From NCBI RefSeq assembly GCF_026242055.1, contig NZ_JAPJDL010000003.1, positions 258,796 through 322,795 of the forward strand: a DNA stretch of 64,000 bases. The letters are read 5' to 3'. The first letter of the stretch is position 1, and each line of letters opens with the position of its first letter. The DNA is from Lentzea sp. NEAU-D7. Lineage in GTDB: Bacteria; Actinomycetota; Actinomycetes; Mycobacteriales; Pseudonocardiaceae. The translations under genes were made by a program, and so were the position numbers. Positions 37,115 through 46,257 of this stretch are shown piece by piece. Under the pieces are notes generated by a model. That model was not told the DNA's origin, searched no databases, and saw only the letters and a list, made by a program, of their open reading frames with translations.

Positions 37115-37128
37115 TTACTGTCGAGTAA
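37115..37128 (+). promoter_or_regulatory. Fatty-acid regulon operator upstream of fadE5-like gene
   Basis: TTACT-GTCG-AGTAA, 61 bp before the start of the acyl-CoA dehydrogenase gene. Same core TACT-N4-AGTA as the sites upstream of etfD and in the 58-61 kb lipid cluster. Confidence 0.7.
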
Positions 37129-37189
37129 TACCCTGTTGTTACCGGTCAGTAGGCGACCCCGCCGCGACCCTGAGGAGTGAGCTGACGAG

Positions 37190-39025
37190 ATGGGCCACTA
37201 CAAGAGCAACGTCCGGGATCTCGAGTTCAACCTGTTCGAGGTCTTCAACGTGCAGGACCACCTCGGCAAGGGGCCGTTCGAGCAGTCCGACGAGGACACT
37301 GCGCGCAGCGTGCTGGCCGAGGTGAAGAACCTCGCGGAGGGTGTCCTCGGGGACTCCTTCGTGGACGCCGACCGCAACCCGCCGGTGTTCGACCCGGCGA
37401 CGCACTCGGCGACCCTGCCCGAGTCGCTGAAGAAGTCGTACCAGGCGGTGTGGGACGGCGAGTGGTACCGCCTGTTCCTGCCGAACGAGCTGGGCGGTTT
37501 CGGCACCCCGCCGTCGGTCACGTGGGCCGCGTCCGAGCTGCTGCTCGGGGCGAACCCGGCCGTCTACATGTACCTGGCGGGCCCGAGCTTCGCGACGGTC
37601 GTCTACAACAACGGCACTGAGCGCGACAAGCAGTGGGCTCAGCTGATGATCGACCGCGGCTGGGGCGCCACGATGGTGCTGACCGAGCCGGACGCCGGTT
37701 CCGACGTCGGCGCCGGCCGCACCAAGGCCTTCAAGCAGGAGGACGGTTCCTGGCACATCGAGGGCGTGAAGCGGTTCATCACGTCCGCCGACCAGGACCT
37801 GACCGAGAACATCATGCACATGGTGCTCGCGCGTCCCGAGGGCGAAGGCATCGAGGCGAAGCCCGGTACCAAGGGCCTGTCGCTCTTCCTGGTGCCGAAG
37901 TTCCACTTCGACCCGGAGACCGGTGAGCTGGGCGAGCGCAACGGCGCCTTCGTCACCAACGTCGAGCACAAGATGGGCCTCAAGGCGTCCACCACGTGCG
38001 AGCTGACCTTCGGCCAGCACGGCGTGCCCGCCAAGGGCTGGCTGCTCGGCGAGGTGCACGACGGCATCGCGCAGATGTTCGACGTCATCGAGTACGCCCG
38101 CATGATGGTCGGCACCAAGGCCATCGCGACGCTGTCGACCGGCTACCTGAACGCGCTGTCCTACGCCAAGGAGCGCGTGCAGAGCGCCGACCTGACGCGC
38201 ATGACGGACAAGACCGCGCCCCGCGTCACCATCACCCACCACCCGGACGTCCGCCGCAGCCTGATGCTGCAGAAGGCGTACGCCGAGGGCCTGCGCGCCG
38301 TGTACCTGTACACCGCGACGCTGCAGGACAAGGTGATGCTCGGTGGCGACGACGCCGAGCTGGCGGCCAAGGTCAACGACCTGCTGCTGCCGATCGTCAA
38401 GGGTGTCGGCTCGGAACGCGCGTACGAGCAGCTGGCGCAGTCACTGCAGACGCTGGGCGGCTCGGGCTTCCTGCAGGAGTACCCGATCGAGCAGTACATC
38501 CGCGACGCGAAGATCGACTCGCTGTACGAGGGCACCACGGCCATCCAGTCGCTGGACTTCTTCTTCCGGAAGATCATCCGCGACAAGGGCCAGGCGCTCA
38601 CGTTCATCAACGGCGAGATCCAGTCCTTCCTCGACAACGAGGGCGGCAACGGTCGACTGAAGGAGGAGCGGGCGCTGCTCAAGCAGGGTCTCGAAGACCT
38701 GCAGGGCATGCTCGGCGCGCTGGTCGGGTTCCTGACCACCTCGCAGGAGGACGTCCGCAACCTCTACAAGGTCGGCCAGAACTCGGTCCGCCTGCTGATG
38801 ACCGCGGGTGACGTCCTCGTCGGCTGGCTGCTGCTGCGCCAGGCCGAGGTCGCGCTGGAGAAGCTCGGTGGCACGCCGTCCGCCAAGGACAAGGCGTTCT
38901 ACGAGGGCAAGATCGCGGTGGCGTCGTTCTTCGCGAAGACCGTGCTGCCGGAGCTCACCGCCCGCCGCAAGATCGCGGAGTCCACGGACAACGCGCTGAT
39001 GGACATCGACGAGAGCGTTTTCTAA
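37190..39025 (+). CDS. Acyl-CoA dehydrogenase, FadE5-like (long form)
   Basis: 611 aa. First step of beta-oxidation, FAD-dependent. Substrate/FAD loops [13 protein letters not shown] and [13 protein letters not shown] lead to the catalytic Glu in [15 protein letters not shown]. An extra C-terminal domain (about residues 460-611, [18 protein letters not shown]) typifies the FadE5 type with broad chain-length range in mycobacteria. It passes electrons to ETF and then EtfD. A regulon operator lies upstream and a strong terminator downstream, so it is monocistronic. Its mycobacterial partners (fadA2-fabG4-htdX) are encoded 20 kb away here. Confidence 0.93.
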   Translation: MGHYKSNVRDLEFNLFEVFNVQDHLGKGPFEQSDEDTARSVLAEVKNLAEGVLGDSFVDADRNPPVFDPATHSATLPESLKKSYQAVWDGEWYRLFLPNELGGFGTPPSVTWAASELLLGANPAVYMYLAGPSFATVVYNNGTERDKQWAQLMIDRGWGATMVLTEPDAGSDVGAGRTKAFKQEDGSWHIEGVKRFITSADQDLTENIMHMVLARPEGEGIEAKPGTKGLSLFLVPKFHFDPETGELGERNGAFVTNVEHKMGLKASTTCELTFGQHGVPAKGWLLGEVHDGIAQMFDVIEYARMMVGTKAIATLSTGYLNALSYAKERVQSADLTRMTDKTAPRVTITHHPDVRRSLMLQKAYAEGLRAVYLYTATLQDKVMLGGDDAELAAKVNDLLLPIVKGVGSERAYEQLAQSLQTLGGSGFLQEYPIEQYIRDAKIDSLYEGTTAIQSLDFFFRKIIRDKGQALTFINGEIQSFLDNEGGNGRLKEERALLKQGLEDLQGMLGALVGFLTTSQEDVRNLYKVGQNSVRLLMTAGDVLVGWLLLRQAEVALEKLGGTPSAKDKAFYEGKIAVASFFAKTVLPELTARRKIAESTDNALMDIDESVF

Positions 39026-39043
39026 AGCGCCTCGAGGGACTAC

Positions 39044-39079
39044 GGGTCCTCGCACCTCCTGCCCGAGGTGCGAGGACCC
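39044..39079 (+). terminator. Rho-independent terminator of fadE
   Basis: A 14-bp perfect stem (GGGTCCTCGCACCT left arm) with an 8-nt loop and GTTTTTC. The T-run abuts the stop of the convergent MFS gene. Confidence 0.95.
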
Positions 39080-39084
39080 GTTTT

Positions 39085-40125
39085 TCATTGCGCCACGAAG
39101 AGGAGCGGACCGGCCACGGCACCGATGTTGAGCGCGGCGGTCGCGTACGAGCCGGCCATCGTCGGCGCTCCCGCCGCGTGGTGCAGCACCCTCGCGATCA
39201 ACGTGCTGCCCACCGCGAACGACAGCGCACCGAGCACGAACACCAGCGGCAGCAACACGACCGGCTCACGGCCGAGCACGTCGAGGCTGAACCACCCGGC
39301 GAGCACCAGCACCCCGCCGACCGCGACGACCGGGCGTGCCGCGGAGCCGGACAGGCGTCCACCCGCGTTGACCCCCGCGAACGAGCCGACGCCGAACAGC
39401 ACCAGCACGACCGGCACCCACCACTCGCCCAGTCCGGCGACATCGGTGACGACCGGCGCCAGGAACGTGAAGTGGCCGAAGGTCACCGCGTTCACCAGCA
39501 CCGCGAGCACGATCACCAGCACCAGCCGCGGTTTCCGCAGCTCCGCCAACTCGGGTCGCAACGCGACGGCGGCGTGCTGCTGACGCGGTGGAGTCCCTTG
39601 GAGGACACCGACAGCGGCCGGCAGGCAGAGCACCGCGACGGCGAGGAACGTGGCACGCCAGCCGAGCGCGGTGCCGAGCAGCGATCCTCCCGGCACACCG
39701 GCGATCATGGCCACCGTCGTGCCGGACAGCAGCACGGCGAGCGCCCGTCCACGTTGACGTGGCGGTACCGACGCCGTGGCGGTCGTCAGCGCCACGGCGA
39801 GGAAACCGGCGTTCGCGAGCGCGGCCACCACCCTGGTCACGAGCAGCACGGCGAAGCTCTCGGTGACGGCCCCGACCAGGTGTGCCGTCAAGAAGACGGC
39901 GACGAACGCGAACAGGCTCAGCCTCGGTGGCCAGGCACGGGCCAGCGCGGCCATCAGCGGTGCGCCGACGACCATTCCCGCCGCGAAGGCCGAGGTGAGC
40001 GTGCCGGCGGTGCCCACGGAGACGTGGAAGTCGGCGGCGACGGCGGGCAACAGCCCGGAGAGCATGAACTCAGAGGTGCCCATGGCGAACACGGCCAGGG
40101 CAAGCAGGTACAGCGAAAAAGGCAC
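39085..40125 (-). CDS. MFS drug-efflux transporter (Cmx/CmrA-like), apparently C-terminally truncated
   Basis: 346 aa from GTG 40125 (GGAG 7 nt upstream). Motifs: FAMGTSEFMLSGLLPAVAADFHVSVG, RVVAALANAGFLAVAL and SGTTVAMIAGVPGGSLLGTALGWR are those of chloramphenicol-type efflux pumps. Such proteins normally reach about 390-400 aa. This one stops at GPLLFVAQ, in or before the last helix, right against the T-run of the fadE terminator. It could be non-functional or tolerate loss of helix 12. Substrate unknown. Confidence 0.82.
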   Translation of the reverse strand: MPFSLYLLALAVFAMGTSEFMLSGLLPAVAADFHVSVGTAGTLTSAFAAGMVVGAPLMAALARAWPPRLSLFAFVAVFLTAHLVGAVTESFAVLLVTRVVAALANAGFLAVALTTATASVPPRQRGRALAVLLSGTTVAMIAGVPGGSLLGTALGWRATFLAVAVLCLPAAVGVLQGTPPRQQHAAVALRPELAELRKPRLVLVIVLAVLVNAVTFGHFTFLAPVVTDVAGLGEWWVPVVLVLFGVGSFAGVNAGGRLSGSAARPVVAVGGVLVLAGWFSLDVLGREPVVLLPLVFVLGALSFAVGSTLIARVLHHAAGAPTMAGSYATAALNIGAVAGPLLFVAQ

Positions 40126-40246
40126 GGAGGAGCTCCGAGGACGAGGGGTTTACCGGGGCTGACGGTTCAGACCGCAGACCCGACCCTGGATGCCTCAGGA
40201 CTCGACATGATCGGCACGGTAGCGCGATCACCTCACACGGTGCAGC

Positions 40247-40744
40247 TTGATTTCGTTGTCAGTTGACAGGCCCTCGTTCGGAATCAAAGATTGGCCGGTG
40301 TTCCTGTACCTGCTGATGCTGTGCGCGGTCGTCGGCGTCGTGGCGCTGGCGACGATCGTCCTGCGACGCCTGAAGAACCGGCAGGTGCGCCAGGACGAGC
40401 TGTGGTTCGGGTACGAGCAGCACATGAACGCGCTGCGCGAGGTGTCACCGGAAGCGGAGCTGGCGAGGGTCGCGCAGGTGTACCAGCGAGCCAAGCGCGG
40501 CACGAAGGCCGTGATCGCGTGGGAGCGCACCGGAGTCGAGCAGGACTCCTGGTTCGAGGGGATGGACCCGAGTCCCGGCGACCTCCTGCTGCTGCGCGGC
40601 AGTCCCGGCTGGGGTCCGGACTCCGCCAGCCCCAACGTCCTCTACGTGGCGCCGGGACAGGTGCTGTCGTCCATGACGGTGGAAGCGCAGGCGGCCGCGG
40701 CCCGGCATCGGCACAGGCGCACGGCCACCTCCGTCACTCCTTGA
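40247..40744 (+). CDS. Membrane-anchored hypothetical protein
   Basis: 165 aa reading from TTG 40247; GTG 40298 is another option and no start has a good ribosome site. One N-terminal helix (FLYLLMLCAVVGVVALATIVLRRL), then a cytoplasmic soluble part (LWFGYEQHMNALREVSPEAELARVAQVYQRAKRGTK) and a basic tail (ARHRHRRTATS). It overlaps the convergent DUF1206 gene by 11 bp. No family recognised. Confidence 0.6.
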   Translation: MISLSVDRPSFGIKDWPVFLYLLMLCAVVGVVALATIVLRRLKNRQVRQDELWFGYEQHMNALREVSPEAELARVAQVYQRAKRGTKAVIAWERTGVEQDSWFEGMDPSPGDLLLLRGSPGWGPDSASPNVLYVAPGQVLSSMTVEAQAAAARHRHRRTATSVTP

Positions 40745-41525
40745 GAGCGCGTGCCGCCGCGAAGCAGTACACGCCGAAAGCGGCGATGCCGATCGCCACG
40801 GCGGACAGCAGGAACATGCCGTAAGGCTGTGCCGCCAGCGTCTTCAGCGCCTTGTCCATGCCGCCGGACTGCTGGGGGTCGGCGTTGACGGCGGCGAGTC
40901 CGACGAGGACACCGATCACGCCGTACGCGGTGCCCTTGCCGATCCAGCCGATCCTGCCGACCGGCTCGATCCAGCTCGGGGCGCGGCTCATGTCGAGGTC
41001 CTTCTCGAAGGACTTCTTGATGCCCTTGTAGATGATCACGCCGGCGATGCAGAGGATGCCGATCGCCACGGCGCCGACGAGGAACTGGCCGGCGGGGAGG
41101 GCGAGCACCTGCGCCGTGAGTTCTTGCTGCTGCTGGCTCTGGTCGCCGGAGCCACCCGAGCCCGTCGCGTACTTGAAGGCACCCAGCGCGATACCGGTCG
41201 CCGTGATGGCGCGTGCCGCGGAGCCGATGCGCTTGGAGATGCGCTTCCGCTTCTTGCTGATGTAGGTGTATCCGACGAAGGCGAGCAGCAGCTGCCACAG
41301 TGCGAAGCACACGAGCCCGATGGCGAGCGTCCACAGCAACCACGCGCCGCCCTGAGCGATGTCGCTCAGCGCGCCTTTCGAGTCGGCCTGTTCGGAACTG
41401 CCGAACGCGACCTGGATCGCGAGCCACGCCACAAGGACGTGCACGACCCCGTACAACACCATTCCCGCCCGTCCGAGCGTCTGGACGACGGGGTGTCTTC
41501 GCGCCTCTTGCGCAACAGTGGCCAC
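40734..41525 (-). CDS. DUF1206 membrane protein
   Basis: 263 aa, GTG start. Three repeats of a two-helix unit (GRAGMVLYGVVHVLVAWLAI; AARAITATGIALGAFKYATG; GRIGWIGKGTAYGVIGVLVGLAA) give about six membrane helices, the DUF1206 pattern. Each repeat opens with a basic/Gly helix start. Function unknown. Confidence 0.93.
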   Translation of the reverse strand: MATVAQEARRHPVVQTLGRAGMVLYGVVHVLVAWLAIQVAFGSSEQADSKGALSDIAQGGAWLLWTLAIGLVCFALWQLLLAFVGYTYISKKRKRISKRIGSAARAITATGIALGAFKYATGSGGSGDQSQQQQELTAQVLALPAGQFLVGAVAIGILCIAGVIIYKGIKKSFEKDLDMSRAPSWIEPVGRIGWIGKGTAYGVIGVLVGLAAVNADPQQSGGMDKALKTLAAQPYGMFLLSAVAIGIAAFGVYCFAAARALKE

Positions 41526-41571
41526 GAACGGGTGACTACCCGCGCGTGGCCACTGTCAACCTGAAATTTGC

Positions 41572-43563
41572 TCAGCCGCCGGGTGGCGGCTCACAGATGA
41601 TCTTGAATTGCGGGTCGTACCGGACCGTGCGCGACTCGCTGCGCGTCTGGCCCGTGCGACGGTCCGTGATCGTGCGGGTGTCCGTCACCGAGAAGCCCGG
41701 AGCGCCGTTGCTCGGCGCGCAACCGGCCTTGTTGACCTTCTTCTCCTGCGGCTGGGTGGGGTTGAAGTCACCGCTGGTGGAGCCCGTGACGTCGTAGTTC
41801 TTGGTGCCCCAGAGCACGATCTTGATGGACCCCGGGGTCCAGATCGTCTGGATGGCGACGCCCGTGTCGTCCGGGTTCGTGAAGGCGATGTCGATCAGGC
41901 TGTTGCCCGCGCCGTCCATGAACACGGTGGCCTCGCGGCCCTTCGGGTACCGCGTGATCCAGTAGCTGTGCTCCTTGTGGCCCGCGTCCTTCATGCCCGC
42001 GTAGTAGTACGCGTTGTAGAGCGTGGTCGCGAACTGCGAGATGCCGCCACCGACCGCCATGCCGGGGATGCCGTTCTCGATGATGCCCGCCTCGACGTAG
42101 CCCTGCGCGGTACCGCGGGGGCCGGTGTGCTTGTTGAGGCTGAACGTCTCCTTGGGCTTCACGATCGCGCCGTTGACCTTCTCGGCCACGACCCGGATGT
42201 TGACGCCCGAGGCGGGAGCGAAGCCACCGGTCTGGAACTCGCCGATGACCTCCTTGATGCCCATCTTGTTCGCCTGCTCGGTGGTGACCTTCGCGGGCGT
42301 GTGCTTGTACTCGAACTTGACCTCGCGCGCGTCGGTCTTCTTCAGCGTGTCGAAGTACGGCTGGAGGTTCTTGTCCCAGTCGAGGTCGAGGCCGTCCACC
42401 GACGGCTTGACGGTCGGCCTGCCGCCCTCGAAGACGATCGCGGCGTCCTTGCCCTGCTTGACCGTGTCCTTGAGCTGCGGCCCGGTCACCTCGGCGAGCT
42501 TGTCCTTGTTCGGCGTGACGTTCAGCGCGCCACCCTCACCGGGGGCGAAGGCCAGCGTGGTGCCGATCTGCTCGGGCGTGAGCGTCGCGTCCTTGCCCTC
42601 GCCCTTGATGACGACGGGACCGGACACCGCGGTCTTCACGATCTCGTTGAGCGCCTTCTCGACGCCCTCCTTGGTCGTCTTGACCGGGGTGAAGTCCATC
42701 GGGACCTCGACCGGGTTGCCGGAGGCCCAGTTCGCGACGACCGCGCTCACGGCCTCTTCCGCCTTGAGCTTCTGGCCGTCGTGCGGCTCGACGGCGACGG
42801 GGTTCGCGCCCTCGAACTTGATGGTGCCCTCGATCGGCTCGTGGTCGAGCTTGGGGCGCAGGGCCTCGAGCGCGCCGGAGACCTTCGCGTCGTCGGCCTT
42901 CGTCGCGACACCGACCTCACGGCTGGTGAAGAACGAGGTGACGCGCGTGAAGGGGCTCAGCGGCTGGCTGCCGGCACGTTCGATCGTGCCGTTCCAGTCG
43001 AGCTCCAGGCCGGCGGACTTCGGGTCGAGCTCGGACGTGACGTCGCCCGCCTTGAGCGCGACGGGCTTGTTCAGCCGCGGGCCGATCTCGTCGCGCAGCT
43101 TCTTCTCGGCCTCGTCGTGGCTCATGCCGCCGACGTCGACGCCCGCCACCGTCACACCGCGCGGCACGTTGCCGCTGGAGACGAGGATGTCGAGGCCGTA
43201 GAGCAGACCGAAGGCGCCGACCACGGCCGCGGCCACGATCAACGCCTTCTTCTTCGTGTTCTTCGGCTTGGCCTCGTCCTCGCCCGGCTCGATCATCACG
43301 GGCCCGTAGACGCCGGAGTCCTCTGGCTGCGGCTCGGGCGGCGCCACCGGCCTCATGTACTCCGTGGCGTCCTCGCCGGCCGGGAAGCCGACACCGGGCA
43401 CAGCCGCGGTGACCGTCGGCTCGTTCGAGTCCGGCTCCTCAGACGGCCACGCCTCGGTCGAGGCGTCCACCTGGACCGGAGCGATCTTGGTCGTCTGCTC
43501 CGAGGACGTGCCTCCGGGACCCACCGGAGGCATCGCTCTCGTCTTGTCAGCGTCGTACGGCAC
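41572..43563 (-). CDS. VanW-family cell-envelope protein
   Basis: 663 aa, GTG 43563 with GGGGAG upstream. The cytoplasmic acidic/Pro-rich N-terminus (about residues 1-115) is followed by one helix (KKALIVAAAVVGAFGLLYGL) and two or more peptidoglycan-binding-4-like repeats (GGMSHDEAEKKLRDEI ...). The VanW domain comes last (GFAPASGVNIRVVAEKVNGAIVKP; GGGISQFATTLYNAYYYAG; YPKGREATVF), with a C-terminal SRTVRYDPQFK segment. VanW is found in glycopeptide-resistance clusters and in many unlinked envelope proteins; its chemistry is unknown. No van resistance genes nearby. Confidence 0.9.
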   Translation of the reverse strand: MPYDADKTRAMPPVGPGGTSSEQTTKIAPVQVDASTEAWPSEEPDSNEPTVTAAVPGVGFPAGEDATEYMRPVAPPEPQPEDSGVYGPVMIEPGEDEAKPKNTKKKALIVAAAVVGAFGLLYGLDILVSSGNVPRGVTVAGVDVGGMSHDEAEKKLRDEIGPRLNKPVALKAGDVTSELDPKSAGLELDWNGTIERAGSQPLSPFTRVTSFFTSREVGVATKADDAKVSGALEALRPKLDHEPIEGTIKFEGANPVAVEPHDGQKLKAEEAVSAVVANWASGNPVEVPMDFTPVKTTKEGVEKALNEIVKTAVSGPVVIKGEGKDATLTPEQIGTTLAFAPGEGGALNVTPNKDKLAEVTGPQLKDTVKQGKDAAIVFEGGRPTVKPSVDGLDLDWDKNLQPYFDTLKKTDAREVKFEYKHTPAKVTTEQANKMGIKEVIGEFQTGGFAPASGVNIRVVAEKVNGAIVKPKETFSLNKHTGPRGTAQGYVEAGIIENGIPGMAVGGGISQFATTLYNAYYYAGMKDAGHKEHSYWITRYPKGREATVFMDGAGNSLIDIAFTNPDDTGVAIQTIWTPGSIKIVLWGTKNYDVTGSTSGDFNPTQPQEKKVNKAGCAPSNGAPGFSVTDTRTITDRRTGQTRSESRTVRYDPQFKIICEPPPGG

Positions 43564-43639
43564 AGCTCTCCCCGTTGCCCTGTCTCTCCTGAGGTGGCAT
43601 ATGTGTGCAGCTATCAGGCGTCGATCACGAACCGGCGGC

Positions 43640-43960
43640 TCATAGGTACAGACCAGTCCCGTGCTCGGTGAGCTCGGTGGCGACCGCGTGCAGATCGCGT
43701 TCCCTCATCACGAGATACGTGGTGCCGTGCACCTCGACCTCAAGCTGATCTTCCGGGTTGAACATCACCCGGTCACCGACCTTCACGTGGCGCACGCTGG
43801 TACCGACTCCGAACACATCACCCCACGCCAACCGCTTCGCCATCTGGGCCGTAGCGGGGATCACGATGCCTCCGCTGGAACGCCGCTCGCCGTCCTCGGG
43901 CGAGATGCGGACCATCACACGGTCGTACAGCATCTGGATCTCGAGCTTGACATCAGGCAC
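43640..43960 (-). CDS. GroES/Cpn10-like protein
   Basis: 106 aa, GTG start (MLYDRVMVRI is an inner alternative at codon 10). RVMVRISPEDGERRSSGGIVIPATAQ and KVGDRVMFNPEDQLEVEVHGTTYLVMRERDLHAV follow the Cpn10 pattern, including the mobile loop and the GD-V-F core. No groEL is nearby, and the loop (SSGGIVIP) is present, so it could be an accessory co-chaperonin. Actinobacteria often carry such a stand-alone copy. Downstream is the VanW gene. Confidence 0.82.
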   Translation of the reverse strand: MPDVKLEIQMLYDRVMVRISPEDGERRSSGGIVIPATAQMAKRLAWGDVFGVGTSVRHVKVGDRVMFNPEDQLEVEVHGTTYLVMRERDLHAVATELTEHGTGLYL

Positions 43961-43969
43961 CAGCAGAGT

Positions 43970-45829
43970 CTACGTGCCCTGCCGACCTTCCTCGTCCATG
44001 CCGCCCATCAGCAGCGGGAGACGGGTAGGTGCATCGGCAACAACTCGAACCGGAACCCCCCAGTCCTGCCTGGTCAGACGGCACACCGGGTGTTCGTCGG
44101 CAGGATCGTCACTGCAACTGGCCGCCTGCGCTACTACGTGCAGAACGCCGTTCGTGACCTGATCGTTGATCCGCAACGCCCGTACCAGTTCGGTTCCGAC
44201 GCCCGCACCCTCGACGATCAGCTCCGGAGGAGAGCTGGTGATCTCCAGACGGGTGGAGGGTCCGTACCTCTCGTCCAGTTTCGTCCCGGTCGGCGGCGTG
44301 AAGACGACCGCGAGCTCGAACTCGCCCGGCGCGATGTCGGTGGAGGGCCGCTTCACCTCGTGGGCAGCGCCGTCGATCTTCGTGGCGGCCGCCGCGAACC
44401 GTTCGAGCCGGTGGGCCGCGCTCGCGACGACGACGAGCTCCCCGTCGACGACGAGCGCGTCGGACGGCTCGGCGACGTCCGTGGCGATCGTGGTCAGCGT
44501 GTTCGTCTCGGGGTCGAAACGCCTGATCGCGTTGTTGTACGTGTCGCTGATGACGACCGAGTGGTCGTCGAGGACCGTGACACCCAGCGGGTGCTGCAGC
44601 AGTGCCTCGTCCGCGTCACCGTCCTTGTGCCCGAACGCGAACAGCCCCTTGCCGACGACGGTGTGGACCTCGCCGTCCTCGAGGTAGCGCAGCGCGCTCG
44701 TCTCGGAGTCGACCATCCACAGCCGGTCGCCGTCCGCCGCGAGCCCGGACGTCTGCGCGAAGAAGGCCCCTTCGGCCGGCCCGTCGTTGATGCCCTCGAC
44801 GGTGGTGCCGGCCAGCCTCTTGACGGTGTTGTTCCCGGGGTCGAAGAAGCCCAGCGTGTGGTTGCCGGCCATCGCGATCGCGACACCGCCGTTCCACCAC
44901 GCCACGTCCCACGGGCTCGTCAGGTCGATCTTGTCGGCCGGCCCGTCGGTCTCCCCGTCACGCCACTGCTCGCCGGTGCCCGCGAGCGTCGTGACCTCGC
45001 CGGTGTCGAGGTTCAGGTTGCGGAGGAGGTGGTTGACCGTGTCGGCGACGACGACGTCGTTGGTGCCGGGAACCAGCGCGAGACCCGCGGGCTCGGAGAA
45101 GGTGGGGTTCAGCCCGTCCCGCCGGCCGCGCTCGCCGGTGCCGATGCGGCGGATGACGGTCTCACCGTCCGGTTCGAGCTCCACGATGCTGTGGTGGGCC
45201 GAGTCGCTGACGAGGATCGTGCCGCTCGGCGTGACGACGGCCTTGGCGGGGAAGCGGAGCGTGGTGTTCTCCGGCTCCGGCGCCTGGTACGGACCGTGAC
45301 CGCGGTGCAGCGTGCCCTTCTCGTCGTGCTCCTCGACCAGCTCCCTGATGATGGTCCTGAGCGCCTCGACGTGCCCCTCACCAGCGGCGACGTGCACGAC
45401 GTAGCCCTCGGGGTCGACCAGGGTCAGCGTCGGCCACGCCTTCACGGCGTAGTTCTGCCAGGTGGTGAGCTCCGGGTCGTCCAGGACCGGGTGGTGCACC
45501 CCGTACCGCTCGACGGCGGCCTTGAGCGCCTCGGGGTCGGCCTCGTGCACGAACTTCGGCGAGTGCACGCCGATCGTGACGAGGACGTCCTCGAACTCCT
45601 TCTCCAGCGGGCGCAGCTCGTCGAGGACGTGCAGGCAGTTGATGCAGCAGAACGTCCAGAAGTCGAGCAGCACGATCTTGCCGCGCAGGTCCTTGAGGCT
45701 GACCGTGGCGTCACCGGTGTTCAGCCAGCCGCGTCCGACCAGCTCAGGGGCACGGACACGGGCACGGCGCTTCACAGTCGTCACGGCCGTATCCAACACT
45801 GTGGACGGTCGTCCTGTTCCGGCGTCCAT
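43970..45829 (-). CDS. Thioredoxin-like protein with NHL-repeat propeller
   Basis: 619 aa from ATG 45829, which shares 1 nt with the stop of the DUF4259 gene (TGATG). The N-terminal TlpA/thioredoxin domain (KIVLLDFWTFCCINCLHVLDEL, with a C-x2-C active site inside FCCINC) is followed by NHL repeats (about residues 180-450: SGTILVSDSAHHSIVEL, GTNDVVVADTVNHLLRNL, DHSVVISDTYNNAIRRF). No signal peptide is visible, so it is probably cytoplasmic. Resembles NHLRC2-type proteins. A GTG 15 codons in is an alternative start. Confidence 0.9.
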   Translation of the reverse strand: MDAGTGRPSTVLDTAVTTVKRRARVRAPELVGRGWLNTGDATVSLKDLRGKIVLLDFWTFCCINCLHVLDELRPLEKEFEDVLVTIGVHSPKFVHEADPEALKAAVERYGVHHPVLDDPELTTWQNYAVKAWPTLTLVDPEGYVVHVAAGEGHVEALRTIIRELVEEHDEKGTLHRGHGPYQAPEPENTTLRFPAKAVVTPSGTILVSDSAHHSIVELEPDGETVIRRIGTGERGRRDGLNPTFSEPAGLALVPGTNDVVVADTVNHLLRNLNLDTGEVTTLAGTGEQWRDGETDGPADKIDLTSPWDVAWWNGGVAIAMAGNHTLGFFDPGNNTVKRLAGTTVEGINDGPAEGAFFAQTSGLAADGDRLWMVDSETSALRYLEDGEVHTVVGKGLFAFGHKDGDADEALLQHPLGVTVLDDHSVVISDTYNNAIRRFDPETNTLTTIATDVAEPSDALVVDGELVVVASAAHRLERFAAAATKIDGAAHEVKRPSTDIAPGEFELAVVFTPPTGTKLDERYGPSTRLEITSSPPELIVEGAGVGTELVRALRINDQVTNGVLHVVAQAASCSDDPADEHPVCRLTRQDWGVPVRVVADAPTRLPLLMGGMDEEGRQGT

Positions 45830-46227
45830 CACGTGAGAAGGACGGCCTTGAGGTCGGTGATGCCCTGCCGGAACAGCGGGCCGTGCCCGGCGTCGTCCCA
45901 CAGCTCGGTGAGCTCCGACTCCGGTGCCAGCACGCGGTCCAGCGCCTGGACGGCGAGGGGCCGGAGATCAGTCGAGAACACCGGCAGCGGCTCGTGCGGG
46001 CCGTAGGCCGAGATCGGCTTGCCGCCCGGGCACTGCGCGGCGATCAGGGCGGCCGAGGCCACGGCCGTGCACGCGTCGTCGCTGTCGAGGTACTCCTCGG
46101 TCTCGATCGTGCGGGTCAGCGCGGTGCGGACGATGTCCTCGCGCTCGCTCTCGAGCGCTTTGTCAAGCGTGCCGGAGAAGTCCGCGGCGGTGTCGTTGTC
46201 GAAGTGTCCGATGTCCCAGGTTCCCAT
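45829..46227 (-). CDS. DUF4259 domain protein
   Basis: 132 aa from ATG 46227 (MGTWDIGHFDNDTAADF, the family opening). Acidic helices follow. Small proteins of this family occur widely beside unrelated genes. It is coupled by a 1-nt overlap to the thioredoxin-NHL gene. Confidence 0.85.
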   Translation of the reverse strand: MGTWDIGHFDNDTAADFSGTLDKALESEREDIVRTALTRTIETEEYLDSDDACTAVASAALIAAQCPGGKPISAYGPHEPLPVFSTDLRPLAVQALDRVLAPESELTELWDDAGHGPLFRQGITDLKAVLLT

Positions 46228-46257
46228 GGCGGTGATCATGGCAGCGACCACCGACAA

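Noticed and set aside
43640-43960. Reading the Cpn10-like gene as groES of a groESL operon
   Set aside because: No groEL gene follows or precedes it; neighbours are unrelated.
41608-46006. Long plus-strand frames of 687 and 781 codons opposite VanW and the thioredoxin-NHL genes
   Set aside because: Both mirror well-supported genes on the minus strand and encode Arg/Val/Leu/Asp-rich nonsense.
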